Shown piece after piece: positions 52,362-60,925 of a stretch of DNA of 64,000 nucleotides (position 1 is the first letter of the stretch; every line of letters begins with the position of its first letter). Made by a program: the position numbers and the translations under genes. Source of the DNA: Arthrobacter livingstonensis (GTDB lineage: Bacteria; Actinomycetota; Actinomycetes; Actinomycetales; Micrococcaceae); NCBI RefSeq assembly GCF_003219815.1, contig NZ_QJVD01000002.1:81574-145573 (forward strand), written 5' to 3'. The notes beneath the pieces were generated by a model, which searched no databases, was not told where the DNA came from, and saw nothing but the letters and a program-made list of their open reading frames with translations.

Positions 52362-54520
52362 CAGTACTTCTCCCCGTTCTCGGCCTTGGCCACCAGCGAG
52401 GCGGGCGGCAGGAACCGGTCCCCGTACCGGTCCGCCAGCTCCCTGGATCTGGCCACAAAGCCTGCCACGCCGCCGTCGTAGCCGTTGATGTACTGGACCA
52501 CGCCGCCAGTCCAGCCGGGGAAGCCGATCCCCAGGATGGAGCCGATGTTGGCGTCCTCCACGCTGCGCAGCACCCCCTCGTCGAGGCACTTCACGGTTTC
52601 GAGGGACTCGGCAAAGAGCATGCGCTCCGCCATGTCCGCGAAAGGGATTCCCGCCGTGCCGCCCCAGTGTTCGGCCAGGCCCTCCCAGAGGCCGGTGCGG
52701 TGGCCGTCGGCGTAGTTGTAGAAGCCGGCACCGCCCAGCTTGCCGGTGCGCCCGAACCCTTCGATCATCCGGTCCAGGAGGTCGTTGGCGGCGTGGTGCT
52801 GGTACTTTTGGGGGCCGGCGTCGTGCTCCAGCCCCGCCTTGGTCTCCTTTTGGATCTTGGCCATCAGTTTCAGGTTCAGTTCGTCGGCGAGCTGCAGCGG
52901 CGGGGCCGGATAGCCGGCCTGCGCGCCGGCCTGCTCGATGGCCACGGGATTGATGCCCTCGCCCACCATGGCGATGGCCTCGTTCAGGAACGTGCCGATG
53001 ACGCGGCTGGTGAAGAAACCGCGGGAATCGTTGACCACAATGGGGGTCTTGCGGATCTGCCGGGCAATGTCGAAGGCCCGGGCCAGGGTTTCGTCCGAGG
53101 TGTTTGCTCCGGCGATGATTTCCAGCAGCGGCATCTTGTCCACGGGCGAGAAAAAGTGCAGGCCGATGAAGTTCGGCTGGTCCCTAACGCCCTCGGCCAA
53201 CTGCGTGATGGGCAGCGAGGAGGTGTTGGAGCCCAGCACGGCTCCGGCGGCCACCAGCCCCTCAATCTCCGCGAACGCCGCCTGCTTGACCTCCACGTTT
53301 TCAAAGACGGCCTCGATCACCAGGTCCGCGCCTGCCAGGTCCGCGGAGTCCGTGGTGGGGGTGATTTTTGCCAGCAGCGCCTCGGCCTGTTCCCGGGTGG
53401 ATTTTCCACGGGCCACTGCCTTGTCGGTGAGCGATTTGGAATACGCCTTGCCGTGCGCCGCCGCTTCCGGCGACACGTCCTTGAGCATGACGTCCATGCC
53501 GCCGCGGGCGCACACGTAGGCAATCCCTGCGCCCATCATGCCGGCACCCAACACGGCCACCTTTTTCGCTGTGTACTTTTCGTATCCCTGGGGGCGGCTG
53601 CCGCCGGCATTGATGTGGGCCATGTCAAAGAAGAAGGCCTTGATCATGTTGGTGGAGACCTGCCCCGTCACCACTTCGACAAAGTAGCGTGATTCAACGT
53701 CCAGGGCCGTGTCAATGTCAACCTGCATGCTTTCGACGGCGGCGGCCAGGATGGCGCGTGGGGCGGGGTAGTTGGCGCCCTTGAGCTGCTTGCGGAGGTT
53801 GGCCGGGAAGGAGGGCAGGATGGCCGCAAACGAAGACGTGTTGGGTGTGCCGCCGGGGATCCTGTATTTGGGCGTGTCATACGGCTGGGCGGCGTCCGGG
53901 TTGGCCTTGATCCATGCCTTGGCGGCCGGGATGAGCTCGGCGACGGTGCCCACCACCTCGTGGACCAGGCCCACCTCCATGGCCTCGCGCGGCTTGTAGC
54001 GCTGGCCCTGCAGGAGCACGTTCATGAGGGCGTCGGCCACGCCCAGCAGGCGGACGGTGCGGACAATGCCGCCACCGCCGGGCAGCAGGCCCAGGGTGAC
54101 CTCGGGCAGCCCGATCACGGAACCCCGGGTGTCGGCGGCGATCCGGTGGTGGGTGGCCAGCGCAATTTCCAGCCCGCCGCCCAGGGCCGCACCGTTGATG
54201 GCGGCCACGACGGGCAGCCCCAGTGTTTCCAGGGTGCGCAGCGGGGTCTTGATCGTCCGCCCCAGGTCAAGGATCCTTTGCGCGTCCTGCGGTCCGGCGG
54301 CCACAAGGTCGTTGAGGTCACCGCCGGCGAAAAACGTCTTCTTGGCGGAGGTGAGGATGACGCCGGTGACGCTGTCCCTTTCCGCCACCAGCCGTTCCAC
54401 GGCCTGCTGCATTGAGGACGCGTAGGCGTCATTCATGGTGTTGGCGGACTGGTCCGGGTCATCCATGGTCAAAATGACGACGCCGTCTGCGTCCTGGTCC
54501 CAGCGAATGGTGTTCCTCAT
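52361..54520 (-). CDS. Multifunctional 3-hydroxyacyl-CoA dehydrogenase/enoyl-CoA hydratase (FadB/FadJ type)
   Basis: This 719-residue protein joins two beta-oxidation steps. Residues 1-300 form a crotonase domain (LTSAKKTFFAGGDLNDLVAA, AINGAALGGGLEIALATHHR, IGLPEVTLGLLPGGGGIVRT). The NAD-binding domain starts at about 325 (KKVAVLGAGMMGAGIAYVCA) and the C-terminal 3-hydroxyacyl-CoA dehydrogenase domain follows (GLHFFSPVDKMPLLEIIAG, FTSRVIGTFLNEAIAMVGEG). ATG 54520 is chosen with AGAGGG seven bases before it; a TTG at 54526 would overlap the thiolase stop. Its partner thiolase lies directly upstream. Confidence 0.93.
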   Translation of the reverse strand: MRNTIRWDQDADGVVILTMDDPDQSANTMNDAYASSMQQAVERLVAERDSVTGVILTSAKKTFFAGGDLNDLVAAGPQDAQRILDLGRTIKTPLRTLETLGLPVVAAINGAALGGGLEIALATHHRIAADTRGSVIGLPEVTLGLLPGGGGIVRTVRLLGVADALMNVLLQGQRYKPREAMEVGLVHEVVGTVAELIPAAKAWIKANPDAAQPYDTPKYRIPGGTPNTSSFAAILPSFPANLRKQLKGANYPAPRAILAAAVESMQVDIDTALDVESRYFVEVVTGQVSTNMIKAFFFDMAHINAGGSRPQGYEKYTAKKVAVLGAGMMGAGIAYVCARGGMDVMLKDVSPEAAAHGKAYSKSLTDKAVARGKSTREQAEALLAKITPTTDSADLAGADLVIEAVFENVEVKQAAFAEIEGLVAAGAVLGSNTSSLPITQLAEGVRDQPNFIGLHFFSPVDKMPLLEIIAGANTSDETLARAFDIARQIRKTPIVVNDSRGFFTSRVIGTFLNEAIAMVGEGINPVAIEQAGAQAGYPAPPLQLADELNLKLMAKIQKETKAGLEHDAGPQKYQHHAANDLLDRMIEGFGRTGKLGGAGFYNYADGHRTGLWEGLAEHWGGTAGIPFADMAERMLFAESLETVKCLDEGVLRSVEDANIGSILGIGFPGWTGGVVQYINGYDGGVAGFVARSRELADRYGDRFLPPASLVAKAENGEKY

Positions 54521-54522
54521 GC

Positions 54523-55746
54523 TCAAACCCTCTCAATCAACGTAGCCAGGCCCATGCCGCCGCCAATGCACAGCGTGATGACGGCCCGGCGGGCGTCCCT
54601 GCGTTCCAGTTCATCCAGCACGGTGCCAAGGATCATCGCTCCCGTGGCGCCCAGCGGATGGCCCATGGCGATGGCCCCTCCGTTCACATTGAGCTTGTCA
54701 TCGGGTATCTCCAAGTCCTTTTGGTATTTCAGCACCACGGAGGCGAAGGCCTCGTTGATCTCGAACAGGTCAATGTCGTCCACGCTCAGGCCGGCAGTCT
54801 TCAGCAGTTTCCGGGTGGCTGGCGTGGGGCCGGTGAGCATGATGGTGGGGTCGGCCCCGGAAGTGGCGGTGGCCACGATCCGCGCCCGGGGCGTCAGGCC
54901 CAGCTGTTCGCCCATCTCGGCGCTGCCCACCAAAACCAAGGCGGCGCCGTCGACAATTCCGGAGGAGTTGGCGGCAGTGTGGACGTGGTTGATCCGCTCC
55001 ACCTGGTGGAACTTTTGCAGCGCCACGGCGTCGAAGCCGCCGGCGTCGCCCATGGCGGCAAAGGCAGGCCGCAGCCCGGCCTGGGACTCCGGGGTGGATT
55101 CCGGGCGCATGTGCTCGTCACGGTCCAGCACCACCAGCCCGTTTTGATCCCGGACAGGGATCACGGAGTTGGCGAAGCGGCCCTCGGCCCAAGCCCGGGC
55201 TGCCAGTTGCTGCGAGCGCACGGCGTAGGCGTCCACGTCCTCACGGCTGAAGCCCTCGAGCGTGGCGATCAGGTCCGCGCCGATGCCCTGGGGCACAAAG
55301 TATGTGTCGTAATTGGTGGCCGGGTCCATGGCCCAGGCGCCCCCGTCGGAACCGATCGGCACCCGGGACATGGACTCCACGCCCCCGGCAATGATCAGCT
55401 GGTCCCAGCCGGAGCGCACCTTTTGGGCGGCCATGTTCACCGCCTCCAGTCCCGACGCGCAAAATCTATTGAGCTGCACACCGCCCACAGTGTCCGGCAG
55501 CCCGGCAGCCAGCACCGCGGTGCGGGCAATTACGGCACCCTGGTCACCCACGGGGGATACCACGCCCAGGATGAAGTCATCTATCAGGTTCTCGTCCAGG
55601 CCGGGGTTCCGTTCACGGAGGGCGTTGATCAGGCCCACCACCAGGTCGATGGGCTTGGTCCCGTGCAGGGCGCCCTTTTTGCCGCGTCCGCGCGGAGTCC
55701 TGATGGCGTCGTAGACAAATGCTTCGGGTGCAGCTTGTTCGTGCAC
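54523..55746 (-). CDS. fadA: Acetyl-CoA C-acyltransferase (thiolase), FadA type
   Basis: This 407-residue thiolase cleaves 3-ketoacyl-CoA to acetyl-CoA and a shortened acyl-CoA. Catalytic cysteine C96 is in [17 protein letters not shown]; the histidine is in [15 protein letters not shown] and the second cysteine in [19 protein letters not shown] 55746 is favoured, since GGAAGG is 6 bases upstream, whereas the TTG further back has none. Stop lies 2 bases before the fadB-like start. fadA-fadB operon on the minus strand. Confidence 0.93.
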   Translation of the reverse strand: MHEQAAPEAFVYDAIRTPRGRGKKGALHGTKPIDLVVGLINALRERNPGLDENLIDDFILGVVSPVGDQGAVIARTAVLAAGLPDTVGGVQLNRFCASGLEAVNMAAQKVRSGWDQLIIAGGVESMSRVPIGSDGGAWAMDPATNYDTYFVPQGIGADLIATLEGFSREDVDAYAVRSQQLAARAWAEGRFANSVIPVRDQNGLVVLDRDEHMRPESTPESQAGLRPAFAAMGDAGGFDAVALQKFHQVERINHVHTAANSSGIVDGAALVLVGSAEMGEQLGLTPRARIVATATSGADPTIMLTGPTPATRKLLKTAGLSVDDIDLFEINEAFASVVLKYQKDLEIPDDKLNVNGGAIAMGHPLGATGAMILGTVLDELERRDARRAVITLCIGGGMGLATLIERV

Positions 55747-55890
55747 GTGATTTCCTTCCAAGGTCGTCCAGGACGCTTCAGCGCGGGCCGGACAGTTGAC
55801 GGGTTGAGGACTTGGTGCGGGAGCGTAATGGTCTAAACCCCGATTGCTGAGGGAGGGTCGTGGTTTGGGCCCCCGTTGGTGAGGGAGCGT

Positions 55891-57048
55891 TTACAGGGAG
55901 CGGGCGATAAGTTCCTTCATGACCTCGTTGGCGCCGGCCAGGACGCGCAGCACCCTGTTGTCCGCGTACATGCCGGCAATGGGGTATTCCAGGCAGTAGC
56001 CGTAGCCGCCAAAGAGCTGTTGGCACCTGTCCACCACTTCCCCGGTCCTGTCGGTGATCCAGTACTTGGCCATGGAGGCGGTGGCGGTGTCCAGTTCCCC
56101 GTTGACGTGCTTGACGATGCAGTCGTCCAGGAACACCCTGTTGACGCGGGTGATGGTGGCGCATTCGGCCAGTTCAAAGCGGGTGTTTTGCAGCTCAAAC
56201 AGCGGCTTGCCAAACGCCTCGCGGCTCTTCGTGTACTCCAGCGCCGCCGTGACAGCCGCCTCGCTGATGGACTGTGCCAGGATGGCCGTGATGAGACGCT
56301 CCTGCGGCAGCTGGTTCATGAGCTGGTAAAAGCCCTGCCCTTCCGTGCCGCCGAGGACGTTTTCCGCCGGAATGCGAAGGTCCTCGAAGAATAATTCGGA
56401 GGTGTCCTGGCCCTTCAGTCCGATCTTGTCCAAGTTCCTGCCGCGGGTAAAGCCCGGAGTGCCATCGCCAACCTCGGCCACCAGCAGGGAGATCCCCTTG
56501 GCGCCCTCGGCGGAGTCGGTCTTGACGGCGATCACGACCAAGTCGCACAGCTGGCCGTTGGAGATGAAGATCTTCGAGCCGTTGACCACATAGTGGTCCC
56601 CGTCGCGGCGGGCGCGGGTGGTGATGGCCTGCAGGTCGGAGCCGGTGCCGGGCTCGGTCATGGCGATGGAGCCAACCCATTCGCCGCTGCACAGCTTGGG
56701 CAGCCAACGCATTTTTTGCTCCTGCGTGGCGTAAGCCAGCAGGTAGTGGGCCACAATGCCCTCGCTGACGGCAAAGCCGAGGCTGCCGGCGCCGGCGGCG
56801 GTTTGTTCCTGCAGCAGCAGGGCCAGATTGGCAAAATTGCCGCCGCCCCCGCCATATTCCTCCGGGATGCTCATGCCGGACAGGCCCAGCTCGCCGGCAC
56901 GTTCATACAGGTCCCTGTCGGGGAAGCCCTGCGCGCGGAACTTCTCCTCCCGCGGCGCCACCTCCTTGACGAAGAAGTCCTGCAGCAAGTGGGCGACGTC
57001 GGCCAGATCTTCGTCGATCCAGCTCGCGGAAATTAGACTTGTTGACAT
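55891..57048 (-). CDS. Acyl-CoA dehydrogenase, long-chain/isovaleryl type
   Basis: This 385-residue flavoprotein opens beta-oxidation. It has IAMTEPGTGSDLQAITTRAR, the FAD-binding LFGGYGYCLEYPIAGMYADN, and the C-terminal LAGANEVMKELIARSL. The C-terminal catalytic Glu of medium-chain-type enzymes is replaced by Ala (AGANEV). Instead E250 in NQLPQERLITAIL lies at the LCAD/isovaleryl-CoA dehydrogenase base position, and the STATASMAKYW-like TATASMAKYWITDRTGEVVD stretch is LCAD-like. Divergent from the enoyl-CoA hydratase-TetR genes, with two palindromes in the shared 64-base region. Confidence 0.92.
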   Translation of the reverse strand: MSTSLISASWIDEDLADVAHLLQDFFVKEVAPREEKFRAQGFPDRDLYERAGELGLSGMSIPEEYGGGGGNFANLALLLQEQTAAGAGSLGFAVSEGIVAHYLLAYATQEQKMRWLPKLCSGEWVGSIAMTEPGTGSDLQAITTRARRDGDHYVVNGSKIFISNGQLCDLVVIAVKTDSAEGAKGISLLVAEVGDGTPGFTRGRNLDKIGLKGQDTSELFFEDLRIPAENVLGGTEGQGFYQLMNQLPQERLITAILAQSISEAAVTAALEYTKSREAFGKPLFELQNTRFELAECATITRVNRVFLDDCIVKHVNGELDTATASMAKYWITDRTGEVVDRCQQLFGGYGYCLEYPIAGMYADNRVLRVLAGANEVMKELIARSL

Positions 57049-57054
57049 ACCGCC

Positions 57055-57084
57055 AATAATTCAGAATTATTGACATCATGTCAA
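57055..57084. promoter_or_regulatory. Two overlapping palindromes, putative TetR operator
   Basis: AATAATTCAGAATTATT (57055-57071) is an 8-1-8 perfect palindrome and TTGACATCATGTCAA (57070-57084) is a 7-1-7 perfect palindrome sharing two bases with it. They sit only 6-7 bases upstream of the acyl-CoA dehydrogenase start and 28 bases upstream of the enoyl-CoA hydratase start, in an AT-rich island. TTGACA inside the second may double as a -35 element. A TetR gene lies downstream in the operon. Confidence 0.65.
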
Positions 57085-57112
57085 TAGACCGTCAGGGTTT
57101 CCGGCGAAAGCG

Positions 57113-57985
57113 ATGCAGATGATCGAGCCCCGCGCCACCGAGTACACCGCCATCAGCTATGCGGCCGAGGCCGGCATCGCCACCGTTTCCCTCAACCGGC
57201 CGGGGGCCCGCAACGGCTACACCATGGCCATGGCCGATGAACTCGCCCACGCTTTTGGCGTGGCTGAGCACGATCCCACGGTTCGGGTGGTGGTGTTCAC
57301 CTCCGTGGGACGGGACTTTTCCGTGGGTGCGGACCTCAGCGGAGGCGGCTTTGACCTGAACCCCGAAAACGCGGACCCGGAAAATTGGCAGGAACCGGCC
57401 GGGCGCTGCTCCAAGACCATTTTTGCCATGAACAAGCCGGTCATTGCCGCCCTGCGCGGGGTGGCCGTGGGCGGCGGCATCACCATCACGCTCTCCTGCG
57501 ACTTCCGGCTGGCGTCAACTGACTCCCGCTTTTCCTTCCCGTTCAGCCGCCGAGGCATCTTCCCCGAGGGCGCCTCCGTCTGGTACCTGCCCCGCCTGGT
57601 GGGCATGTCCCGGGCCACGGACTGGATGCTGACCGGCCGGCTGTTTGGTGCCCAGGAAGCGCTCGACGCCGGACTCGTGACCTCCGTGCACGGCCCCGAC
57701 GAGGTGCTTGACGCCGCCTATGCGTTGGCCCGTGACATCATCGCCAACACTTCCGAGGTGTCCACCGCCGTCATCAAGCAAATGCTGAACCGGCTCAGCG
57801 GCCTGGACTCCCCCTATCCCGCCCACGCCCTCGACTCGCGGCTGATTGCAGGCCTTGCCGGCAGCCCCGACGCCGCGGAGGGCGTGGCTTCGTTCCTGGA
57901 GAAGCGGCCGCCCACCTTCCCCTTGGCGGCGCCTGAGGACATCCCCGCGTGGCTGCCGTGGCTGGCTCCCAACGGCACGCCATGA
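57113..57985 (+). CDS. Enoyl-CoA hydratase-related protein
   Basis: This 290-residue crotonase has TSVGRDFSVGADLSGGGFDL, LRGVAVGGGITITLSCDFRL and FSFPFSRRGIFPEGASVWYL. The last motif has E at the second catalytic site (FPEGAS). It carries a short C-terminal tail (LAAPEDIPAWLPWLAPNG). ATG 57113 has a weak GGCGAAAG site. Its stop overlaps the TetR start (ATGA). Probably acts with the divergent acyl-CoA dehydrogenase on the same substrate. Confidence 0.88.
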   Translation: MQMIEPRATEYTAISYAAEAGIATVSLNRPGARNGYTMAMADELAHAFGVAEHDPTVRVVVFTSVGRDFSVGADLSGGGFDLNPENADPENWQEPAGRCSKTIFAMNKPVIAALRGVAVGGGITITLSCDFRLASTDSRFSFPFSRRGIFPEGASVWYLPRLVGMSRATDWMLTGRLFGAQEALDAGLVTSVHGPDEVLDAAYALARDIIANTSEVSTAVIKQMLNRLSGLDSPYPAHALDSRLIAGLAGSPDAAEGVASFLEKRPPTFPLAAPEDIPAWLPWLAPNGTP

Positions 57986-58683
57986 CGTCCACCAAGGCGG
58001 CCACGGACACGAGCCCCCGGTCCGCTCCCAAGGAGGGGTCCGGCGTCGTGCCTGCCGAACAGCGCAGGCAGCGGCTGAGCCCGGACGAGCGCCGCGAACA
58101 GATCTTCGCCTGCGCCCAAAAGTTGTTTGCCCTGCGCCCGTATGAGGAGGTTTCCGCCACCGACATCGCCGCGGCGGCCGGGGTGGCCCGCGGGCTGGTC
58201 AACCACTATTTCGGCAACAAGCGCGGGCTGTACCTTGAGGTTGTCCGGCTGAATTCAACGGTGTCCGAGGTCGCGGTGGCAACGCTGCCGGACGGCACCC
58301 TCCAGGAGCGCATCGACGCGTCCGTCACCTGGTTCCTGGATACGCTCGAACACACCGGCGGGACGTGGCTGGCACTCGGATCAGGGGGCATGGGGCGCGA
58401 TCCGGACCTCGAACGCATCCTGGTCGAGGCGGAAAACGATTCCGTTGAACGGCTCATGGAGGCGATGGGGCTGGCGGGGCGCGGCGAAGGCCAGGAGCAG
58501 GTCCGCGCCATGATGCGTGTATACGCCCAGCTGGCCCGCAGCGGCGCACGGGAGTGGCTGCTGCGGAAAACCCTCAGCCGGCGCCAGGTGCACACCCTGC
58601 TGTCCGGCACACTGCTGGGCATAGTCCGCGACGCCGTCCCCGCCCTCACTCCCGCTACGGGTCCACATAGAGGTCCGGCATGA
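57982..58683 (+). CDS. TetR family transcriptional regulator
   Basis: This 233-residue regulator has the helix-turn-helix RREQIFACAQKLFALRPYEE, VSATDIAAAAGVARGLVNHY and FGNKRGLYLEVV. A 25-residue disordered N-terminus precedes it. The ligand-binding domain follows (to about 220). ATG 57982 overlaps the enoyl-CoA hydratase stop (ATGA); the frame extends further upstream without support. It is convergent with the SDR gene, overlapping it tail-to-tail by 29 bases. It likely binds the palindromes at 57055-57084 and responds to an acyl-CoA. Confidence 0.9.
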   Translation: MTSTKAATDTSPRSAPKEGSGVVPAEQRRQRLSPDERREQIFACAQKLFALRPYEEVSATDIAAAAGVARGLVNHYFGNKRGLYLEVVRLNSTVSEVAVATLPDGTLQERIDASVTWFLDTLEHTGGTWLALGSGGMGRDPDLERILVEAENDSVERLMEAMGLAGRGEGQEQVRAMMRVYAQLARSGAREWLLRKTLSRRQVHTLLSGTLLGIVRDAVPALTPATGPHRGPA

Positions 58684-59512
58684 GTTCGGCGGACGGATCC
58701 ACCGCGTACCGGGCAAAATCAGTGGTGCCGCGGGAGCGCAGCAGTTCCTCGTCAATGATGACCTGTCCGGTCAGCCGGCGGCTGGGCGTGGTCAGGATGG
58801 CATGCGCGGCGTCGGCCATGATCTCCGGCCTGCGCGAACGGCGCACCATTTCCTCCCCGCCCAGGATGTTCGCCACCGCGGCCGTGGCGATGGTGGTCCT
58901 CGGCCACAGTGCATTGGACGCCACACCCTGCTGCGCAAATTCAGCCGCGAATGAGAGCGCACACAGGGTCATCCCGTATTTGGCCAGGGTGTAGGCGGGG
59001 TGGGCGCCCAGCCATTTCGGGTCCAGGTTCAGCGGCGGACTGAGCGTCAAAATGTGCGGATTTTCCGCGGTGAGCAGATGCGGCAGGGCGGCCCGGGTCA
59101 GCATGTAGCTGCCGCGCACGTTGACGTCCTGCATGAGGTCGTAGCGCTTGGGCGTCACCTCCAGCGTCCCTGCGAGTGAGAGCACGCTGGCATTGTTAAG
59201 CACGACGTCGATGCCCCCGAACGCTGTCACCGCGGCTTCCACCGCGTGGGAGACGGTCTCGTCGGAGCGCACGTCGCCCACAATGGCAAGCACCCGGCCG
59301 CCGGCGGCCTCGATGGCCGCCGCCGCCGTGTGGATGGTGCCTTCCAAACGGGGATCGGGCTTGTCCGTCTTGGCAATGAGCACCACGTTGGCGCCGTCGC
59401 GGGCGGCCCGCACGGCAATGGCCAGGCCGATGCCGCGGGAACCGCCGGACATGAGAATGGTTTTTCCGGCAAGGCTGCCGGACATATCCATGGACGTTTC
59501 AACAGGCGGCAT
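58655..59512 (-). CDS. Short-chain dehydrogenase/reductase (SDR)
   Basis: This 285-residue oxidoreductase has the Rossmann motif LMSGGSRGIGLAIAVRAARD and NNASVL; the catalytic region reads ILTLSPPLNLDPKWLGAHPA then YTLAKYGMTL (Tyr-X3-Lys). The Ser of the SDR triad is Ser in LSPP. Similar to hydroxysteroid dehydrogenase-like (HSDL2) SDRs. ATG 59512 is chosen since GGAGGG lies 9 bases upstream; a longer frame reaches 59548. Tail-to-tail overlap with the TetR gene means antisense transcripts would form. Confidence 0.9.
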   Translation of the reverse strand: MPPVETSMDMSGSLAGKTILMSGGSRGIGLAIAVRAARDGANVVLIAKTDKPDPRLEGTIHTAAAAIEAAGGRVLAIVGDVRSDETVSHAVEAAVTAFGGIDVVLNNASVLSLAGTLEVTPKRYDLMQDVNVRGSYMLTRAALPHLLTAENPHILTLSPPLNLDPKWLGAHPAYTLAKYGMTLCALSFAAEFAQQGVASNALWPRTTIATAAVANILGGEEMVRRSRRPEIMADAAHAILTTPSRRLTGQVIIDEELLRSRGTTDFARYAVDPSAELMPDLYVDP

Positions 59513-59597
59513 CTTGGCATTCCCTCCACAATTGACGTGTCCGCCCACTGTACTCCGGGGGTCCCTGCCGCAACGGGCTGCGCCCTAATAGGATGTT

Positions 59598-59620
59598 CCC
59601 AATGCCATCGTGGCATTGGG
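59598..59620. terminator. Perfect stem-loop upstream of the AI-2E transporter gene
   Basis: CCCAATGCCA-TCG-TGGCATTGGG has 10-bp arms and a 3-base loop. It lies between the SDR and transporter genes, upstream of both. No U tract follows, so an operator or leader hairpin is as likely as a terminator. Confidence 0.5.
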
Positions 59621-59637
59621 CGACGGAAATGAAATAG

Positions 59638-60778
59638 GACATCATCGGCGAAACCGACGGACCGGAATCCGGGGCGGGCGGCAGCAATACGACAGGTTCC
59701 AGAATTTTGATTGGACTTGCTGCTGCCGTCATAGTCCTCATCGCCTGGCCGCATTTCCTCCATTGTGGGCCCGTTCTTTTTGGCGCTGGTTCTGGCCATC
59801 TGCGTTTATCCCATCAAGGCCAGGCTCATTGCGCGGCGCGTGCCGACGGCGTTGGCCACGGTGTCCGCCATTCTCGCCGTCTACGCAATGGTTGCCGCGC
59901 TCATTGCCGCCCTGTGGGCTTCCACCGTGCAATTTACCAGGCTGCTGCCGCAGTTTGCGCCGCAGATTGCCGGCCTGCGCGATGACGCACGGGCGTTCCT
60001 CCACGACACACTTGGACTGGGCGACAACCAGATCCGCGCGGTCGTGAATTCCATCGACCTCCGAGTGCTGCTGGATGCCGGCTACAACTTGCTCGGCAGC
60101 GCCATGAACGTGGGTTCCGGCACGGTCTTCCTCCTGCTGCTGGTCATGTTCATGTGCATTGATGCCGGCCACCTCCCGGCCATTTTCAAGGTGGTCAGGA
60201 AGGAGCGCGCCGCCCTGGTGGACGCCTTGGCCAACTTTGCCCGGCTGTCCCGGTCGTTCATGGTCATGACCACCATCTTTGGCGCCATTGTTGCCGCCCT
60301 AAACCTGGCACTGTTGCTCATTCTCGGTGTACCCGGTGCAGGGCTGTGGGCCATGCTGGCGTTTGTGTGCGGCTTTATCCCGTTCGTCGGCTTCTGGATC
60401 AGCCTGGTCCCGGCTGCCATCATGGCGCTGCTGGCCGGCGGGATTCCGTCCTTCGTCGCCGTGCTGGCCTTCTACGGCGTGATCAACTCACTCATCCAGT
60501 CCGTCATCCAGCCCAGGTTTGTGGCGGGCACGGTGAACCTGAACATGACGTTGACCTTCATTTCCGTTATTTTCTGGTCTGCTCTCCTGGGCCCGTTGGG
60601 AGCGCTCATGGCGATTCCGCTGACGCTGTTTGCCCGGGCGGTCCTGGTGGACGCCCACCCGCAGTCCGCCTGGCTAAAACCACTCCTTGGCGATGTCTCC
60701 GCAGCCAAGGCCATGGTCGAGGCCCAGGTCAAGACCAAGCCTGCGTCCAAGCGGCAAGGGACGGCACCCACGGCATAG
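59638..60778 (+). pseudogene. AI-2E family transporter (YhhQ/TqsA-like) with probable 5' frameshift
   Basis: The main frame from 59765 gives 337 residues with AI-2E-type membrane segments: FFLALVLAICVYPIKARLIA, TVSAILAVYAMVAALIAALW, LLLLVMFMCIDAG and VPGAGLWAMLAFVCGFIPFV. The expected first helix (ILIGLAAAVIVLIA) is encoded immediately upstream in another frame, from about 59638 to 59750, ending before 59765. An extra base, or two missing, in 59740-59765 would account for it. No good start codon with a ribosome site exists in either frame. AI-2E proteins export small molecules or Na+-dependent solutes. Function is doubtful if the frameshift is real. Confidence 0.65.
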
Positions 60779-60808
60779 GGGCGGGGATCCTCCGGCGCGG
60801 GGTGCCGC

Positions 60809-60908
60809 CACGCCGGGAGCAACGCGTGGGCCCCACGCCGGGAGCAACGCGTGGGCCCCACGCCGGGAGCAACGCGTGGGCCCTGCGCCGGGAGCAACGC
60901 GTGGGCCC
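60809..60908 (+). repeat. Four-copy 25-base tandem repeat with internal dyad
   Basis: Units start at 60809, 60834, 60859 and 60884, each CACGCCGGGAGCAACGCGTG followed by GGCCC; the last starts TG. Each contains CCACGC and GCGTGG as a small stem. It lies between the convergent transporter and cardiolipin synthase genes and probably ends both transcripts. Confidence 0.85.
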
Positions 60909-60925
60909 TGCCTCACCGGGCGCGC

